In this document: piece after piece, positions 16,553 to 24,858 of the stretch
How the letters are laid out: each line of letters opens with the position of its first letter
Position numbering within the stretch: position 1 is the first letter of the stretch
NCBI GenBank assembly: GCA_964489425.1
Contig: CAZAYP010000024.1
Location: forward strand, 1 to 64,000
Length of the DNA: 64,000 nucleotides
Reading direction: 5' to 3'
Origin: CAZAYP01 sp964489425 [NCBI: uncultured Verrucomicrobiota bacterium]
Lineage (GTDB): Bacteria; Verrucomicrobiota; Kiritimatiellia; RZYC01
Translations under genes and position numbers: made by a program
Notes under the pieces: generated by a model
What the model saw: only the letters and a program-made list of their open reading frames with translations
Told to the model about the DNA's origin: nothing
The model's database searches: none

Positions 16553-17767
16553 TCACCCAGGACACGAAGAACCAGGTGAACAAATCGTCCTGTGCTGGTT
16601 GCCCAGCAACTGTTGGATGCACCGGAGATACTGCGGCCCGAACAGTTCCCAGTTGAAGCGCTCGCGGATGAACGCGCGGCCGCGCTCGCCCATGGCTTGG
16701 CGGCGCGCCGGGTCAAGCCGCAGGCCATCGACTACGGCGGCAATGGCCTCGGGCGTGACCGACGACAGCACCACCGCCGCGTCCACATCCCTCAGGAAGT
16801 CGGCATTTTCGCTGGTGGCGGCCATGACCACCGGAACGCCCGTGGCCAGCGCTTCGTAGATCTTCACGTTAAGCCCGTATTTTTGGTACTTGGCGGTGGG
16901 CGCCGGGAACGCGAATACAAGGTCTATCTCGCGGTAAAGCCCGGGAATGGCGGCGGGATTGAGCGGCGGCCGCAGGTCGAGCACGTCGGGCAGTTCCTCC
17001 TGCATGCGCGCCAGCGTCCGGTCAAACCCGCCCAGGGGCAGGCCGCACAGCAGCAGGCGATAAGCGCCGGGGTGCCGCGGCGCCAGGATTTTCAGGGCCG
17101 CCCACATTTCCTCGATGCCGCAGGCGGCGCGCAGCGTACCCACAAATCCGATCGTGAAGGGGCGCGCTGGGTCCGGCCGCGGGCCGGCTTGCTCCAGGAA
17201 CTCCCGGGCCGGGCAGTTGGGCATCCACGTGGCGTGTACGCCCATGTGCCGGTACATCTTGACCATCCGCGGGGTGACCGCCATGACGCGAGACGACAAG
17301 TGCGCGACCGTGGCGTCCAGCAGCCAGCCGGCGGCCTCGCCCAGCCACAAGCCGGTTTTGAGGCGGAACACCTTGTGGTACGGTTCGCGCGCAACGTACA
17401 GCACCGGCGCTCGGGTTCGCAGGCGGCAGGCCGCGGCCGGCAGGGCGCTGTCAAGGTTGTGGGCGATCACCAGGTCCGGCCGGAGGTCTCGCAGGCGGCG
17501 GTACGCGGCCCGGTAAAACGCCGGCTGGGTGCGCAGCAGTTCGCGGGCGCCCATGCCGTGGGCGCACTCGATCTTCACCCGGTGCACGCTCACGCCGGGA
17601 TACGCGCCGATGTGCTCGCCGGTGGCCGTGTGTTGCCAGATGACCACATGGAGATCCACGTCCAGCGTGCGCAGCAGTTCCAGTTCCTTGAATACGCGGA
17701 AGTCCGGGAACTGCTCGTAGGACTGGACTAAAACGATCTTGGGCCTGGAACTGTTCTGGCTCATCAA
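16553..17767 (-). CDS. glycosyltransferase family 4 protein
   Basis: 404 residues with a GT-B fold. The N-terminal domain begins IVLVQSYEQFPDFRVFKELELL and contains RPDLVIAHNLDSALPA. The C-terminal domain has RPFTIGFVGTLRAACGIEEMW, LVFAFPAPTAKYQKYGLNVKIYEALATGVPVV (the EX7E-type donor site) and a helix that ends near RERFNWELFGPQY. It is expected to add a sugar to the repeat unit. The last fifteen residues look poorly conserved. The start lies 15 bases upstream of an optional second codon Met. Confidence 0.9.
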   Translation of the reverse strand: MMSQNSSRPKIVLVQSYEQFPDFRVFKELELLRTLDVDLHVVIWQHTATGEHIGAYPGVSVHRVKIECAHGMGARELLRTQPAFYRAAYRRLRDLRPDLVIAHNLDSALPAAACRLRTRAPVLYVAREPYHKVFRLKTGLWLGEAAGWLLDATVAHLSSRVMAVTPRMVKMYRHMGVHATWMPNCPAREFLEQAGPRPDPARPFTIGFVGTLRAACGIEEMWAALKILAPRHPGAYRLLLCGLPLGGFDRTLARMQEELPDVLDLRPPLNPAAIPGLYREIDLVFAFPAPTAKYQKYGLNVKIYEALATGVPVVMAATSENADFLRDVDAAVVLSSVTPEAIAAVVDGLRLDPARRQAMGERGRAFIRERFNWELFGPQYLRCIQQLLGNQHRTICSPGSSCPG

Positions 17768-17791
17768 CGTGAGGATCCGGTCATCTGAAAG

Positions 17792-17877
17792 AAACTACGA
17801 ATCACGCCAATCGCGCGAATGCAGAACAAGACAACCCATCAGAATCTTATTCGTGAGATTAGCGAGATTCGTAGTTT
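17792..17877. repeat. empty inverted-repeat element, ACTACGAATC family
   Basis: Two 29-base arms (17792-17820 and 17849-17877) face each other across a 28-base centre. I count 25 of 29 arm positions complementary. The outer ends read AAACTACGAATC on the left and GATTCGTAGTTT on the right. It fills the gap between the GT4 gene and the deacetylase stop. It can form a long hairpin in DNA or RNA and is followed by a short T run, so it might also slow transcription. It resembles a MITE-like element; the same arms bracket the GxxExxY gene at 19572. Confidence 0.85.
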
Positions 17878-17883
17878 TTCTTC

Positions 17884-19230
17884 TCATACAAAAGTTCGTT
17901 GCTCGCCCAAGCGGTCGGCGTACCGCTGGTACTGCGCCACCAGGTCCCGGCAGGTCAGGCCGCGGCAACCCTGCTCGGCAAACCGGGCCAACAGGCGCGG
18001 GTACGCCTCGGCAAACGCCGGGTAATCCAGCGGGCCCAGGCGGTCCGTGTGCCAGAGCAGCACCAGGGGATTGCCGTGGGCAAAGCACTCAGCGGCCAAC
18101 TGCTCGCAGGTCTGCACGAGGCTGTCCGCGGGGCCGGCGGGCATGGCGCCATCCATGGCCACCAGCGGAACCACCCACGTGGACAGTTTCCGGCCGCGGC
18201 CGCGGTCAAACGCCTGGTACGGCCGCGCGGTGCCGGCGCGGAACCCCGGCGCCTCGGCCCAGCCCAGCGTCGCGTCGTACGGGATGCCCAGGTCTTCCTG
18301 CATCCGCCACGTTTCGGGGAACTGGGCTTTCAAGTAGTGGTTGCGGATGCCCGGCGGATTGGGCGCAAAGGGCAGCTGGCGTCGAAAGCGGCCCAGTTCG
18401 CCTTTGAGCCGCGCTCGCGACAGGTGCGTCGCCCGCGACGGGTGCAGGCCGATCTCCCAGCCCTGGCGGGCGAGGTCGGCCAGGGCTGCCCGCAGACGCG
18501 GTGCGCGCAGCGCATACCGCCGCCGCTCGCGGCCCAGGAAAAACGGCAGGCTCAGCACGAAAAACGTGGACTTGAACCCATGGCGCGCCTCGATCTCGCG
18601 ATACCGGGCAAACGAAAAGTGCGGATCCCCGGCCTGGCCTGCGTAACGCCGCACGCGGGCCCAGGCCGCCCGCAGCGCGCTCGGCCGGCCACTGCGCGCG
18701 GCGCGGGCCAGCCATGCGCCATAGCGGAGCCAGCTTTGGCCGGAAATGGAGTCCACGTCGTGCGTCAGACCCAATAAGGGCTGGGGCGCCGGGCGCAGTT
18801 CCGCCCACGCGACATCCTGGCCCGCCATGAAATCCAGCCACACCGCCTTAAACTGCGCCACCAGCCGATCAAGATAGGCCGTCTGATGCGTGCCGGCCTT
18901 GAACGCCGCGGAAGCGGCCAGCGGCATCCGGCCGTGGCGGTCGCGCGGCGCGGCCTGCTCCTCGTACCGTCCCAGCGCATGGGCTACCCAACCGGGCAGG
19001 TTGACGTCGACGTGCAACGTGCGGCCAACCACCCGGCCGGGCACGGCCGTGGGCCAGGCGCCGGCTGGCGCGGCCGCGGGAAACACCACGCTCCGCGCGC
19101 TGCTGTCGGCCGGCCGCGGGTCGGCATCCGTCAGCCAGTGCACCGGCGTCGTGGGCATAATGCCCGTCAAATAGTGCAGTTGCTCGAACCCGTAGGCCGG
19201 TTCGGCTGCGGAGGCGTGAATCAACAACAT
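17884..19230 (-). CDS. polysaccharide deacetylase family protein
   Basis: 448 residues from ATG 19230; the open frame extends to 19413 but that part overlaps the acyl carrier protein gene and has no domain character. Residues about 200 onwards form a NodB-like domain: LGLTHDVDSISGQSW (the Thr-His-Asp motif 1), HGFKSTFFVLSLPFF, GWEIGLHPSRATHL (His metal ligand) and LVLLWHTDRLGP. The N-terminal part (HYLTGIMPTTPVHWLTDAD) resembles the domain that precedes the catalytic part in related gene-cluster proteins. It probably removes acyl groups from an amino-sugar of the polymer or a precursor. No signal peptide is evident. Confidence 0.87.
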   Translation of the reverse strand: MLLIHASAAEPAYGFEQLHYLTGIMPTTPVHWLTDADPRPADSSARSVVFPAAAPAGAWPTAVPGRVVGRTLHVDVNLPGWVAHALGRYEEQAAPRDRHGRMPLAASAAFKAGTHQTAYLDRLVAQFKAVWLDFMAGQDVAWAELRPAPQPLLGLTHDVDSISGQSWLRYGAWLARAARSGRPSALRAAWARVRRYAGQAGDPHFSFARYREIEARHGFKSTFFVLSLPFFLGRERRRYALRAPRLRAALADLARQGWEIGLHPSRATHLSRARLKGELGRFRRQLPFAPNPPGIRNHYLKAQFPETWRMQEDLGIPYDATLGWAEAPGFRAGTARPYQAFDRGRGRKLSTWVVPLVAMDGAMPAGPADSLVQTCEQLAAECFAHGNPLVLLWHTDRLGPLDYPAFAEAYPRLLARFAEQGCRGLTCRDLVAQYQRYADRLGEQRTFV

Positions 19231-19244
19231 GAACGGCAGGCGGG

Positions 19245-19493
19245 CTAGCGGCCCGTTTTTTGGCTGACCAGGCGGACCAGGCCGCCGATCGTGGCAAAAT
19301 CCTCGGCTTGCATGTCTTCCGGTTGGAACCGGATCCCAAACTTCTTTTCCATGTGGGAAATCATCTCGACCATGGCCAGGGAATCCAGCAGCTCGGCGGC
19401 AATATAGTTGCACTGCAACTGTTCGGCTTCCGTCGCCCCAGGAACATCTCCCTTGGACTGAAAAAACTCCAACACCGCTTGCGCGACAGTCAT
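19245..19493 (-). CDS. acyl carrier protein
   Basis: 82 residues from ATG 19493; GGGAGA lies seven bases before it, which favours it over the in-frame GTG at 19499. The four-helix ACP pattern is clear, with the phosphopantetheine attachment site in ELLDSLAMVEMI (Ser38 of Asp-Ser-Leu). A dedicated ACP in a polysaccharide locus, next to deacetylase and glycosyltransferase genes and in the same locus as a KAS III and an adenylating ligase, suggests a carrier for an acyl or aminoacyl group destined for the sugar. That role is inference; an ACP can also serve lipid synthesis. Confidence 0.93.
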   Translation of the reverse strand: MTVAQAVLEFFQSKGDVPGATEAEQLQCNYIAAELLDSLAMVEMISHMEKKFGIRFQPEDMQAEDFATIGGLVRLVSQKTGR

Positions 19494-19569
19494 GGCCACA
19501 TCTCCCTTAGAAATACGGTTGCCTACGTGCGGTGAGCGTCACTCGTAGTTAAGACATCCGGAAAAGAAG

Positions 19570-20012
19570 AACTACGAATCACGCGGATGACGCGAATCCG
19601 CTTGGTTAACAAAACGTTCATATTCCAGCTTAGGAAAAGATCCGAAATTGATTAGGAGCCCTAGAGGCTTGTGGGTCGCGCGCAAGTAATTGATGGTCTG
19701 GGCGCGGTGTTCATCGGCCAGCTGCTTGGCCGCTTTGATTTCGACCATGATTTCATTATAGCAAAGAAAATCCGGTTCGTATTCTTGTTCCAACGCCTGC
19801 CCCTTGTAGGCCAGGCGAAGGCGGGGTTTTTCGATAAATGGAATGTGCTGGACGATGAATTCCCGCGCCAGGCACTCTTGGTAAACAGCTTCTAGAAAAC
19901 CCGCGCCCATTTCGTTGTACACGGCAAACGCGGCACCGATGATTTGATAGCTCTCATCTTTGAATACGATGTCTGCCATTGCTTATTCGTGCTATTCGCG
20001 CGATTCGTAGTT
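19570..20012. mobile_element. GxxExxY gene bracketed by ACTACGAATC-family inverted repeats
   Basis: The left arm (19570-19597) and right arm (19985-20012) are inverted copies, 23 of 28 positions complementary by my count, with outer ends AACTACGAATC and GATTCGTAGTT. The gene lies exactly between them: its ATG is five bases inside the right arm and its TAG stop is formed by the left arm. The same arms occur without a gene at 17792, 28429 and 42504. This is the arrangement of a small element with a gene carried between terminal inverted repeats. Confidence 0.75.
19572..19979 (-). CDS. GxxExxY family protein (PD-(D/E)XK nuclease-like)
   Basis: 135 residues. The name-giving motif is GAGFLEAVYQE (Glu30). 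EPDFLCYNEIMVEIKAAK supplies Asp70 followed by Glu80-Ile-Lys82, the Asp-x9-Glu-x-Lys arrangement of PD-(D/E)XK nucleases; the second copy at 26875 has identical spacing. The C-terminal LGLLINFGS strand is typical of the family. Its cellular function is not established. The last residues (ADSRHPRDS) and the stop are encoded by the left repeat arm, and no ribosome-binding site separates the right arm from the start codon. It is not related to neighbouring sugar genes. Confidence 0.88.
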   Translation of the reverse strand: MADIVFKDESYQIIGAAFAVYNEMGAGFLEAVYQECLAREFIVQHIPFIEKPRLRLAYKGQALEQEYEPDFLCYNEIMVEIKAAKQLADEHRAQTINYLRATHKPLGLLINFGSFPKLEYERFVNQADSRHPRDS

Positions 20013-20030
20013 GTTCCGGCGTCACGGCGC

Positions 20031-21044
20031 CTACGACCCACGTACCGCGCCATAGATCTTCTCGATGATCTGCACGGTTTTCAGGCCTTCCTGGGCGGTG
20101 GTCATGATGCTGCCGCCGCAGGTCAGCACGTCGATCACGTTCTCGTACACCTTGTCGTGGTTGGACATGGAGCCCACGTACTGGCCGTAGCTGTTGGGCG
20201 GCCGCGATGCTTCAAGTTCGGGGATGGTGTAGCCGGCGATGGCCTGGTACTCAAGGGTGTTCAAATACTGTCCCCCCACCTTGACCGTGCCCTTCTCGCC
20301 GAATATGGTAATGGAGCCTTCCATGTTCTTGGCATAGCAGTTGATGGTGAAATGGGCCGTGCCCAGCGCGCCGTTGTCAAACGCCAGGGCGACCACGGTG
20401 GCATCCTCAAACTCGATGCAGTCCTGATGCGCCAGGTTGCCGGACAGCGCCCGGGCCTCGGTCACGTCCCCGACCATCCAGTACAGCAGGTCGATGAAGT
20501 GGCTGTATTGGGTATACAGGATGCCGCCGTCCAAGGCGCGCGTGCCTTTCCAGTCGGACCCGGCGTAATACTCCGGGCCGCGGTTCCAGAAGCAGTTGAG
20601 TTGCACGTTCAGGATACGGCCAAGTCGCCCCTCATCGATCACGCGCTTCAACGCCGCGACCGGCGGGTTGAACCGGTTCTGCTTGACCACGAACAGGCGC
20701 CGGTTTTCGCGCTCGGCGACGTGGATCATCAGTTCGCACTCCTTTACGGTGAGCGCCATGGGTTTCTCGCACAGGACGTGTTTCCTGGCGCGCAGGGCCT
20801 TGATGCTATGTTCTGCGTGCAGGCCGTTGGGGGTGCAGATGGACACCAGGTCCACGTCCGGCTCGCTGCGCAGCATGGCGTCCAGGTCCAGGTAACTGCG
20901 GCAGCCATGGGTCTCGGCCACGGCGCGCGCGGCCGGTTCCTTGCAGTCGCACACGGCGACCAGGTCCGCCATCCGCTGGGCATGGCCGGCATGCCGTTGG
21001 CCGATGCTTCCGCAACCGACAATGGCAATCTTCAGCTTGTTCAT
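20031..21044 (-). CDS. Gfo/Idh/MocA family oxidoreductase
   Basis: 337 residues. The N-terminal NAD(P)-binding fold begins LKIAIVGCGSIGQRHAGHA, followed by VDLVSICTPNGLHAEHSI and the family signature HVLCEKPMALTV with the EKP catalytic Lys. The C-terminal part includes GGILYTQYSHFIDLLYW with the HxxD-type His. These enzymes oxidise or reduce sugar nucleotides (WbpB/WlbA-like) or inositol-type substrates. The substrate is not readable. It lies about 34 bases after an M29-like peptidase gene and shares its transcript. Confidence 0.92.
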   Translation of the reverse strand: MNKLKIAIVGCGSIGQRHAGHAQRMADLVAVCDCKEPAARAVAETHGCRSYLDLDAMLRSEPDVDLVSICTPNGLHAEHSIKALRARKHVLCEKPMALTVKECELMIHVAERENRRLFVVKQNRFNPPVAALKRVIDEGRLGRILNVQLNCFWNRGPEYYAGSDWKGTRALDGGILYTQYSHFIDLLYWMVGDVTEARALSGNLAHQDCIEFEDATVVALAFDNGALGTAHFTINCYAKNMEGSITIFGEKGTVKVGGQYLNTLEYQAIAGYTIPELEASRPPNSYGQYVGSMSNHDKVYENVIDVLTCGGSIMTTAQEGLKTVQIIEKIYGAVRGS

Positions 21045-21078
21045 GAGAACTCCCCTTGTTCTGCGGACTTGGTCCGCA

Positions 21079-22059
21079 TCATGCCAGGTGGTCCGCCAGC
21101 CGGCCGGCGTGGATTATTTCGCGGCCGTCCACCGTGACGGTTGGCTCCCGGACCACGTGGTCCAGGTGAAACCCGACCCGGTTGGCGCCGCCGATGGTGG
21201 CATTGGACCCGATGCCGATGTGAATGGTTCCGCAGCAGCCCTCGTCTTCCAGCATGGCGCCGGTCAGCGTCGCCCGCGGGTTGAGGCCGACGCCGAATTC
21301 CGCGGCCACGCGCGCCAGCGGCGATCCCGCGCGCGCAAAGACCTGCTCGAGGATCGTCGCCTGCGGCCCGCGGATGGCCTGCACCCGGCCGCCGGACAGT
21401 TCCAGCGTGAGCGGTTCGGCCAGCAGGCCCAGCTCCGGGCACGGGATGCTGCCGTCCACCACCAGGGTCCCGGCGCTATCCGTTTCCAGCAGGGCGATGT
21501 TCGTTTCGGCGTCCGGCGGCGAGGCCATGGTGCCGGGTGCCGCGCACCAACCCGGCGCGGCATTGGCGGCACGTCCGGCCATCCCGGCGACGAAATCCGT
21601 GCCCCGGGCCGTGGTCACGCGGACGGTGCGGCCCGCGGTCAAAATATTTGCCAGCGCATCGGCCGTGGGGGACAACGCCCGGAAATCGACCTGCAGGGCA
21701 TCGCCGGCCAGGATGTCAAACGAGTAGTCCGGCAGGCTCAGGTAGCGCGCGCCGGCCTGCGACGCCGCGAGGCGGGCCTGGCTGTGGGCCAGCGAGTAGC
21801 GCGGCAGGCCGAAGATCACCGCGGCGCGCAACATCTTGCCCGCGACGTCGGCCGGCGGCTCCTGGCCGTGCCGGTCGAGGGGCGGGATGGTCACGTGTTC
21901 GACGCGGCCGGTGACGTCCCGGATGGCGCGCTCCAGCTCAAGGCCCAGGCGGGAAGTGGCCGGGTCGGTGATGACCAGGGCCGATTCCCCGGGCTTGAGA
22001 TCGGCGCAGGTCCGGACCAGGGTCCGGCATCCGGCGGCAATGGCTTGGGCGCGGTCCAT
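21079..22059 (-). CDS. M29 aminopeptidase / NicX-like metal-dependent protein
   Basis: 326 residues. The C-terminal half shows the pattern of the M29 (aminopeptidase T) and NicX dioxygenase group: AAEFGVGLNPRATLTG, then the metal-ligand region EDEGCCGTIHIGIGSNATIGG and HLDHVVREPTVTVDG with a conserved His and Asp. The N-terminal half is weaker but contains GESALVITDPAT. In members of this group a binuclear metal centre hydrolyses peptides or cleaves dihydroxypyridine rings. It begins four bases after the ligase-aminotransferase fusion, so it may act on an amino-acid-like product of that enzyme; this is inference. Confidence 0.8.
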   Translation of the reverse strand: MDRAQAIAAGCRTLVRTCADLKPGESALVITDPATSRLGLELERAIRDVTGRVEHVTIPPLDRHGQEPPADVAGKMLRAAVIFGLPRYSLAHSQARLAASQAGARYLSLPDYSFDILAGDALQVDFRALSPTADALANILTAGRTVRVTTARGTDFVAGMAGRAANAAPGWCAAPGTMASPPDAETNIALLETDSAGTLVVDGSIPCPELGLLAEPLTLELSGGRVQAIRGPQATILEQVFARAGSPLARVAAEFGVGLNPRATLTGAMLEDEGCCGTIHIGIGSNATIGGANRVGFHLDHVVREPTVTVDGREIIHAGRLADHLA

Positions 22060-22062
22060 GGG

Positions 22063-24852
22063 CTAGCGGGTCTTCTCGATCAGCAATTTAAGGGTGTCCA
22101 ATCCGCGCTCGATACGTTCCATGCTCTCGGTGCCGATCGACACCCGCACGAAGGCATCGCAGCTCGGGCCGTAGCCGAGACCGGGCACCACGCAGATGTG
22201 GTGCTCCTGCAGCAGGCGCGTGCAGAACTCCTCGGACCCCAGGCGCGAGGGCGCGATGGAGACAAAGAAGTAGAAGGTGGCGGTGCCGGGCAGGTAGCGC
22301 AGCCCGATGCGATCCATGTAGCGCCCGACCGCCTGGCGGCGCTTGACCACGTCGGCGATTTGCGGCTTGGTGATGCGGATGATCTCGTCAAAGTGGCGCG
22401 CCAGGTAATACTCCAGAATCGTGGCCGGACACGTGACCAGGTGCTGGTTAATCTTGAGGATCTGGTCGATCATATCCGCGTTGGTAATCACATAGCCCAC
22501 GCGCCAACCGGACATGCCGTAGTTCTTGGACATGGAGTTGCACAGGATCAGCCGGCGCTTCTCGCGGTCCAGGTTGCCGATGGAGATGAACCGCTCCTCC
22601 TCCAGCAGAAAGTCGCTGTAGGCCTCGTCCGAGAGCACGAACAGGTTGTACTTCTCCGCCAGCTTGTAGAGGTGCGAGAGCTCCTCGAGCGTGAACACGT
22701 TGCCGCGCGGGTTGTTGGGGTTGTTGATAATGATGACCTTGGTCCGGTTGGTGATGTACTTCTCGAAGTCCAGCACCTCCGCGTAGTGGGGAACCATCAC
22801 CGGTACGCCGTAGCACAGCTTGACCTGCTCGGGGTAACTCACCCAGGCCGGCTCGTGGATCAGCGCCTCGTCGCCCGGGTTGAGCACCGCCATCAGCGCC
22901 ATGTGGATGGCGATCTTGGACCCGGCCGTGATGATGATCTCGCGCTCCGGATCGAAGTGCACCTCGTAATGGTCAAGAAAGTAACGCGCCAGCTTCTCGC
23001 GCAGCTCCGGCACGCCGCGCGAGTGGCTGTAGTGGTAAATCTGCGGAAACGGCAGGTCCTTGAAATCAAACAACGGGATATCAAAGAACGCCTCGCCCAG
23101 CGACAGGACCGTGACATCTTCGCCGCGGCGTTTCATTTCGTAGACCATGTTGTTGTACTTGATCGACATGGCCTGGCTGCTGGCCGCCACCACGCGCGAC
23201 GGCTGGAAATACCGGCTTTCGTTGAGGCGCGGCCCCGCCGGCGCCGGCTGGTCCCCGCCGGCGCGCAGCTTTTCCTCCAGCCACAGGCGGATCTTGGCCT
23301 TCTGGATTTTGCCGCTGGAGCTGTGGGGAAACTCCTCCAGCTCCACGTATTGGGACGGTTGTTGGACCGCCGCCAGCTGTTTCTTGCACAGGAGTTTCAG
23401 CTCCTTGATCACGGCCCCGAAATCAGCCCCCTCGTCCAGCCGCACCACCGCGGTGATGTCTTCGCCCATCAGCGGGTGCGGCATGCCCACGGCCGCGCAT
23501 TCGCGCACGGCCGGGTGGCGGTGCAGGACGTCTTCGATCGCCGCCGGGCTGATGTTGATCCCGCCGCGGATAATCAGGTCTTTCTTGCGGCCGGTGATGA
23601 ACAGGCGGCCGGCGCTGTCCCACCGGCCGATGTCGCCCGTGGCGAACCACGCGGCGGGTTCCAGCGCATCGGCGTCCCCGTGGTCGTGGTTGAAATAGCC
23701 GCGCATCAGGTACGGGGTCTGCACCAGGATCTCGCCCTCGGCGCCCGCTTCGGCATCGCGGCCGGCCTTGTCCACGAGGCGCACGGCCACGCCGGGCATC
23801 CGCTGGCCGACCCCGCCGGTGGGCCCCGGGTCGGCGGGGGTGTTGGTGGTGATGAAAAAGGTTTCCGACAGGCCATAGTTCTCGCAGATCCGGACTCCGT
23901 ACCGGGCCTCGAAATCGTTGCGCAGCGGTTGCGGCAGGGGCGCGGTGCCGGCCAGCACCAGCTTGACGTGCGCCCGCGCGTACTCCGGTCCCTCGGCGCC
24001 GCGATCAAGCTCCATCAGGATGGACATGATCGTCGGCACCAGCCACAGGGTGTTGACGCCGTGCGCGCGGATCGGTTTCCAGAAATTCAGCACGGCGTCC
24101 GCGCCGAACGTGCGGGTCACCACCACGCTGGCCCCGGCCGTGTACGGCAGCAGCAGCAGGTTGTAGTACCCGCCGAGATAGGTCATGGACAGCAGGTTGA
24201 TGAACCGGTTTTCCGGCGTGATGCCCAGCTGCTTGCAGAACAGCGCGCCGTTGCCGAGCAGCGAACCGATCCGGTGCACCACGCCCTTGGGATCCGCGGT
24301 CGTGCCGGAGGTGTACACGATGACCAGGTCATCGCGGGCCGAGATGCCTTCCAGCGGGACAAAGCCGTCGGCCGCGGGCAGGCTCTCGAACACCGGCAGG
24401 TCAACCGGCCAGCCACCCTTGGGGGCCGTGGCCGGGTCGCCGGCGCCCAGCAGCAGGACGCGCACGCCGTCCTTCGCCAAGGCCGGCACGCTGACTTTCT
24501 TGATCACGTCCGTGGCCACCACCAGCACGCGCGCGCCGCTGTGCCGGATGATGAAGCCAATCTGCGCCTCGGACAGCACGGGGTTGAGCGGCACCACCAC
24601 CACCCCGCGGTAGAGACAGCCGAAATACAGCTCCGCCAGCGCCGCGCTGTTACCGGCCAGCACCGCGAGCCGGTCGCCCTTGCCCAGCCCCAGGCCGGCG
24701 AGCTGGGCGCCCACGGCCGCGGCGCGGGCGTGAAACTGCGCGTAGGTCAGCGTCGCGCCCGTGACGCCATCGATGAGGAACGGGCGCGCCCCATGCTTAA
24801 CCGGGTTCTGCTGCAGTATTTCGATGGCGTCTTTCAAGGGCAATCTCCTCAA
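22063..24852 (-). CDS. adenylate-forming ligase fused to a class I/II PLP aminotransferase
   Basis: 929 residues, two complete catalytic domains. Residues 1-535 are an ANL-superfamily acyl/aryl-CoA-ligase-like domain: AMP-binding P-loop YTSGTTADPKG (180-190), CENYGLSET (A5), WFATGDIGR (A7), GRKKDLIIRGGINISP (A8, 421 onward) and HSSSGKIQKAK with the A10 Lys515. Residues about 545-929 are a fold-type I aminotransferase: NNPNNPRGNV, VLSDEAYSDF and CNSMSKNYGMSGWRVGY with PLP-Lys776. No carrier domain lies between them. It could adenylate an acid and use the free ACP or CoA as acceptor, with the aminotransferase making or consuming a keto/amino acid. Start ATG 24852 has AAT-rich leader sequence. 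The fusion is intact in a single reading frame. Confidence 0.92.
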   Translation of the reverse strand: MRRLPLKDAIEILQQNPVKHGARPFLIDGVTGATLTYAQFHARAAAVGAQLAGLGLGKGDRLAVLAGNSAALAELYFGCLYRGVVVVPLNPVLSEAQIGFIIRHSGARVLVVATDVIKKVSVPALAKDGVRVLLLGAGDPATAPKGGWPVDLPVFESLPAADGFVPLEGISARDDLVIVYTSGTTADPKGVVHRIGSLLGNGALFCKQLGITPENRFINLLSMTYLGGYYNLLLLPYTAGASVVVTRTFGADAVLNFWKPIRAHGVNTLWLVPTIMSILMELDRGAEGPEYARAHVKLVLAGTAPLPQPLRNDFEARYGVRICENYGLSETFFITTNTPADPGPTGGVGQRMPGVAVRLVDKAGRDAEAGAEGEILVQTPYLMRGYFNHDHGDADALEPAAWFATGDIGRWDSAGRLFITGRKKDLIIRGGINISPAAIEDVLHRHPAVRECAAVGMPHPLMGEDITAVVRLDEGADFGAVIKELKLLCKKQLAAVQQPSQYVELEEFPHSSSGKIQKAKIRLWLEEKLRAGGDQPAPAGPRLNESRYFQPSRVVAASSQAMSIKYNNMVYEMKRRGEDVTVLSLGEAFFDIPLFDFKDLPFPQIYHYSHSRGVPELREKLARYFLDHYEVHFDPEREIIITAGSKIAIHMALMAVLNPGDEALIHEPAWVSYPEQVKLCYGVPVMVPHYAEVLDFEKYITNRTKVIIINNPNNPRGNVFTLEELSHLYKLAEKYNLFVLSDEAYSDFLLEEERFISIGNLDREKRRLILCNSMSKNYGMSGWRVGYVITNADMIDQILKINQHLVTCPATILEYYLARHFDEIIRITKPQIADVVKRRQAVGRYMDRIGLRYLPGTATFYFFVSIAPSRLGSEEFCTRLLQEHHICVVPGLGYGPSCDAFVRVSIGTESMERIERGLDTLKLLIEKTR

Positions 24853-24858
24853 TAAAGG

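Noticed and set aside
17792-17877. ACTACGAATC palindromes read as simple Rho-independent terminators
   Set aside because: Arms are long, AT/GC mixed and often imperfect, most copies lack a long T run, and the same arms flank a gene at 19570-20012; a terminator role is possible but does not explain the family.
20941-24855. 1304-residue plus-strand open frame
   Set aside because: It is the shadow of three intact minus-strand genes with clear motifs; its own translation is rich in His, Arg, Gly and Val without any domain, which is typical for antisense frames in GC-rich DNA.
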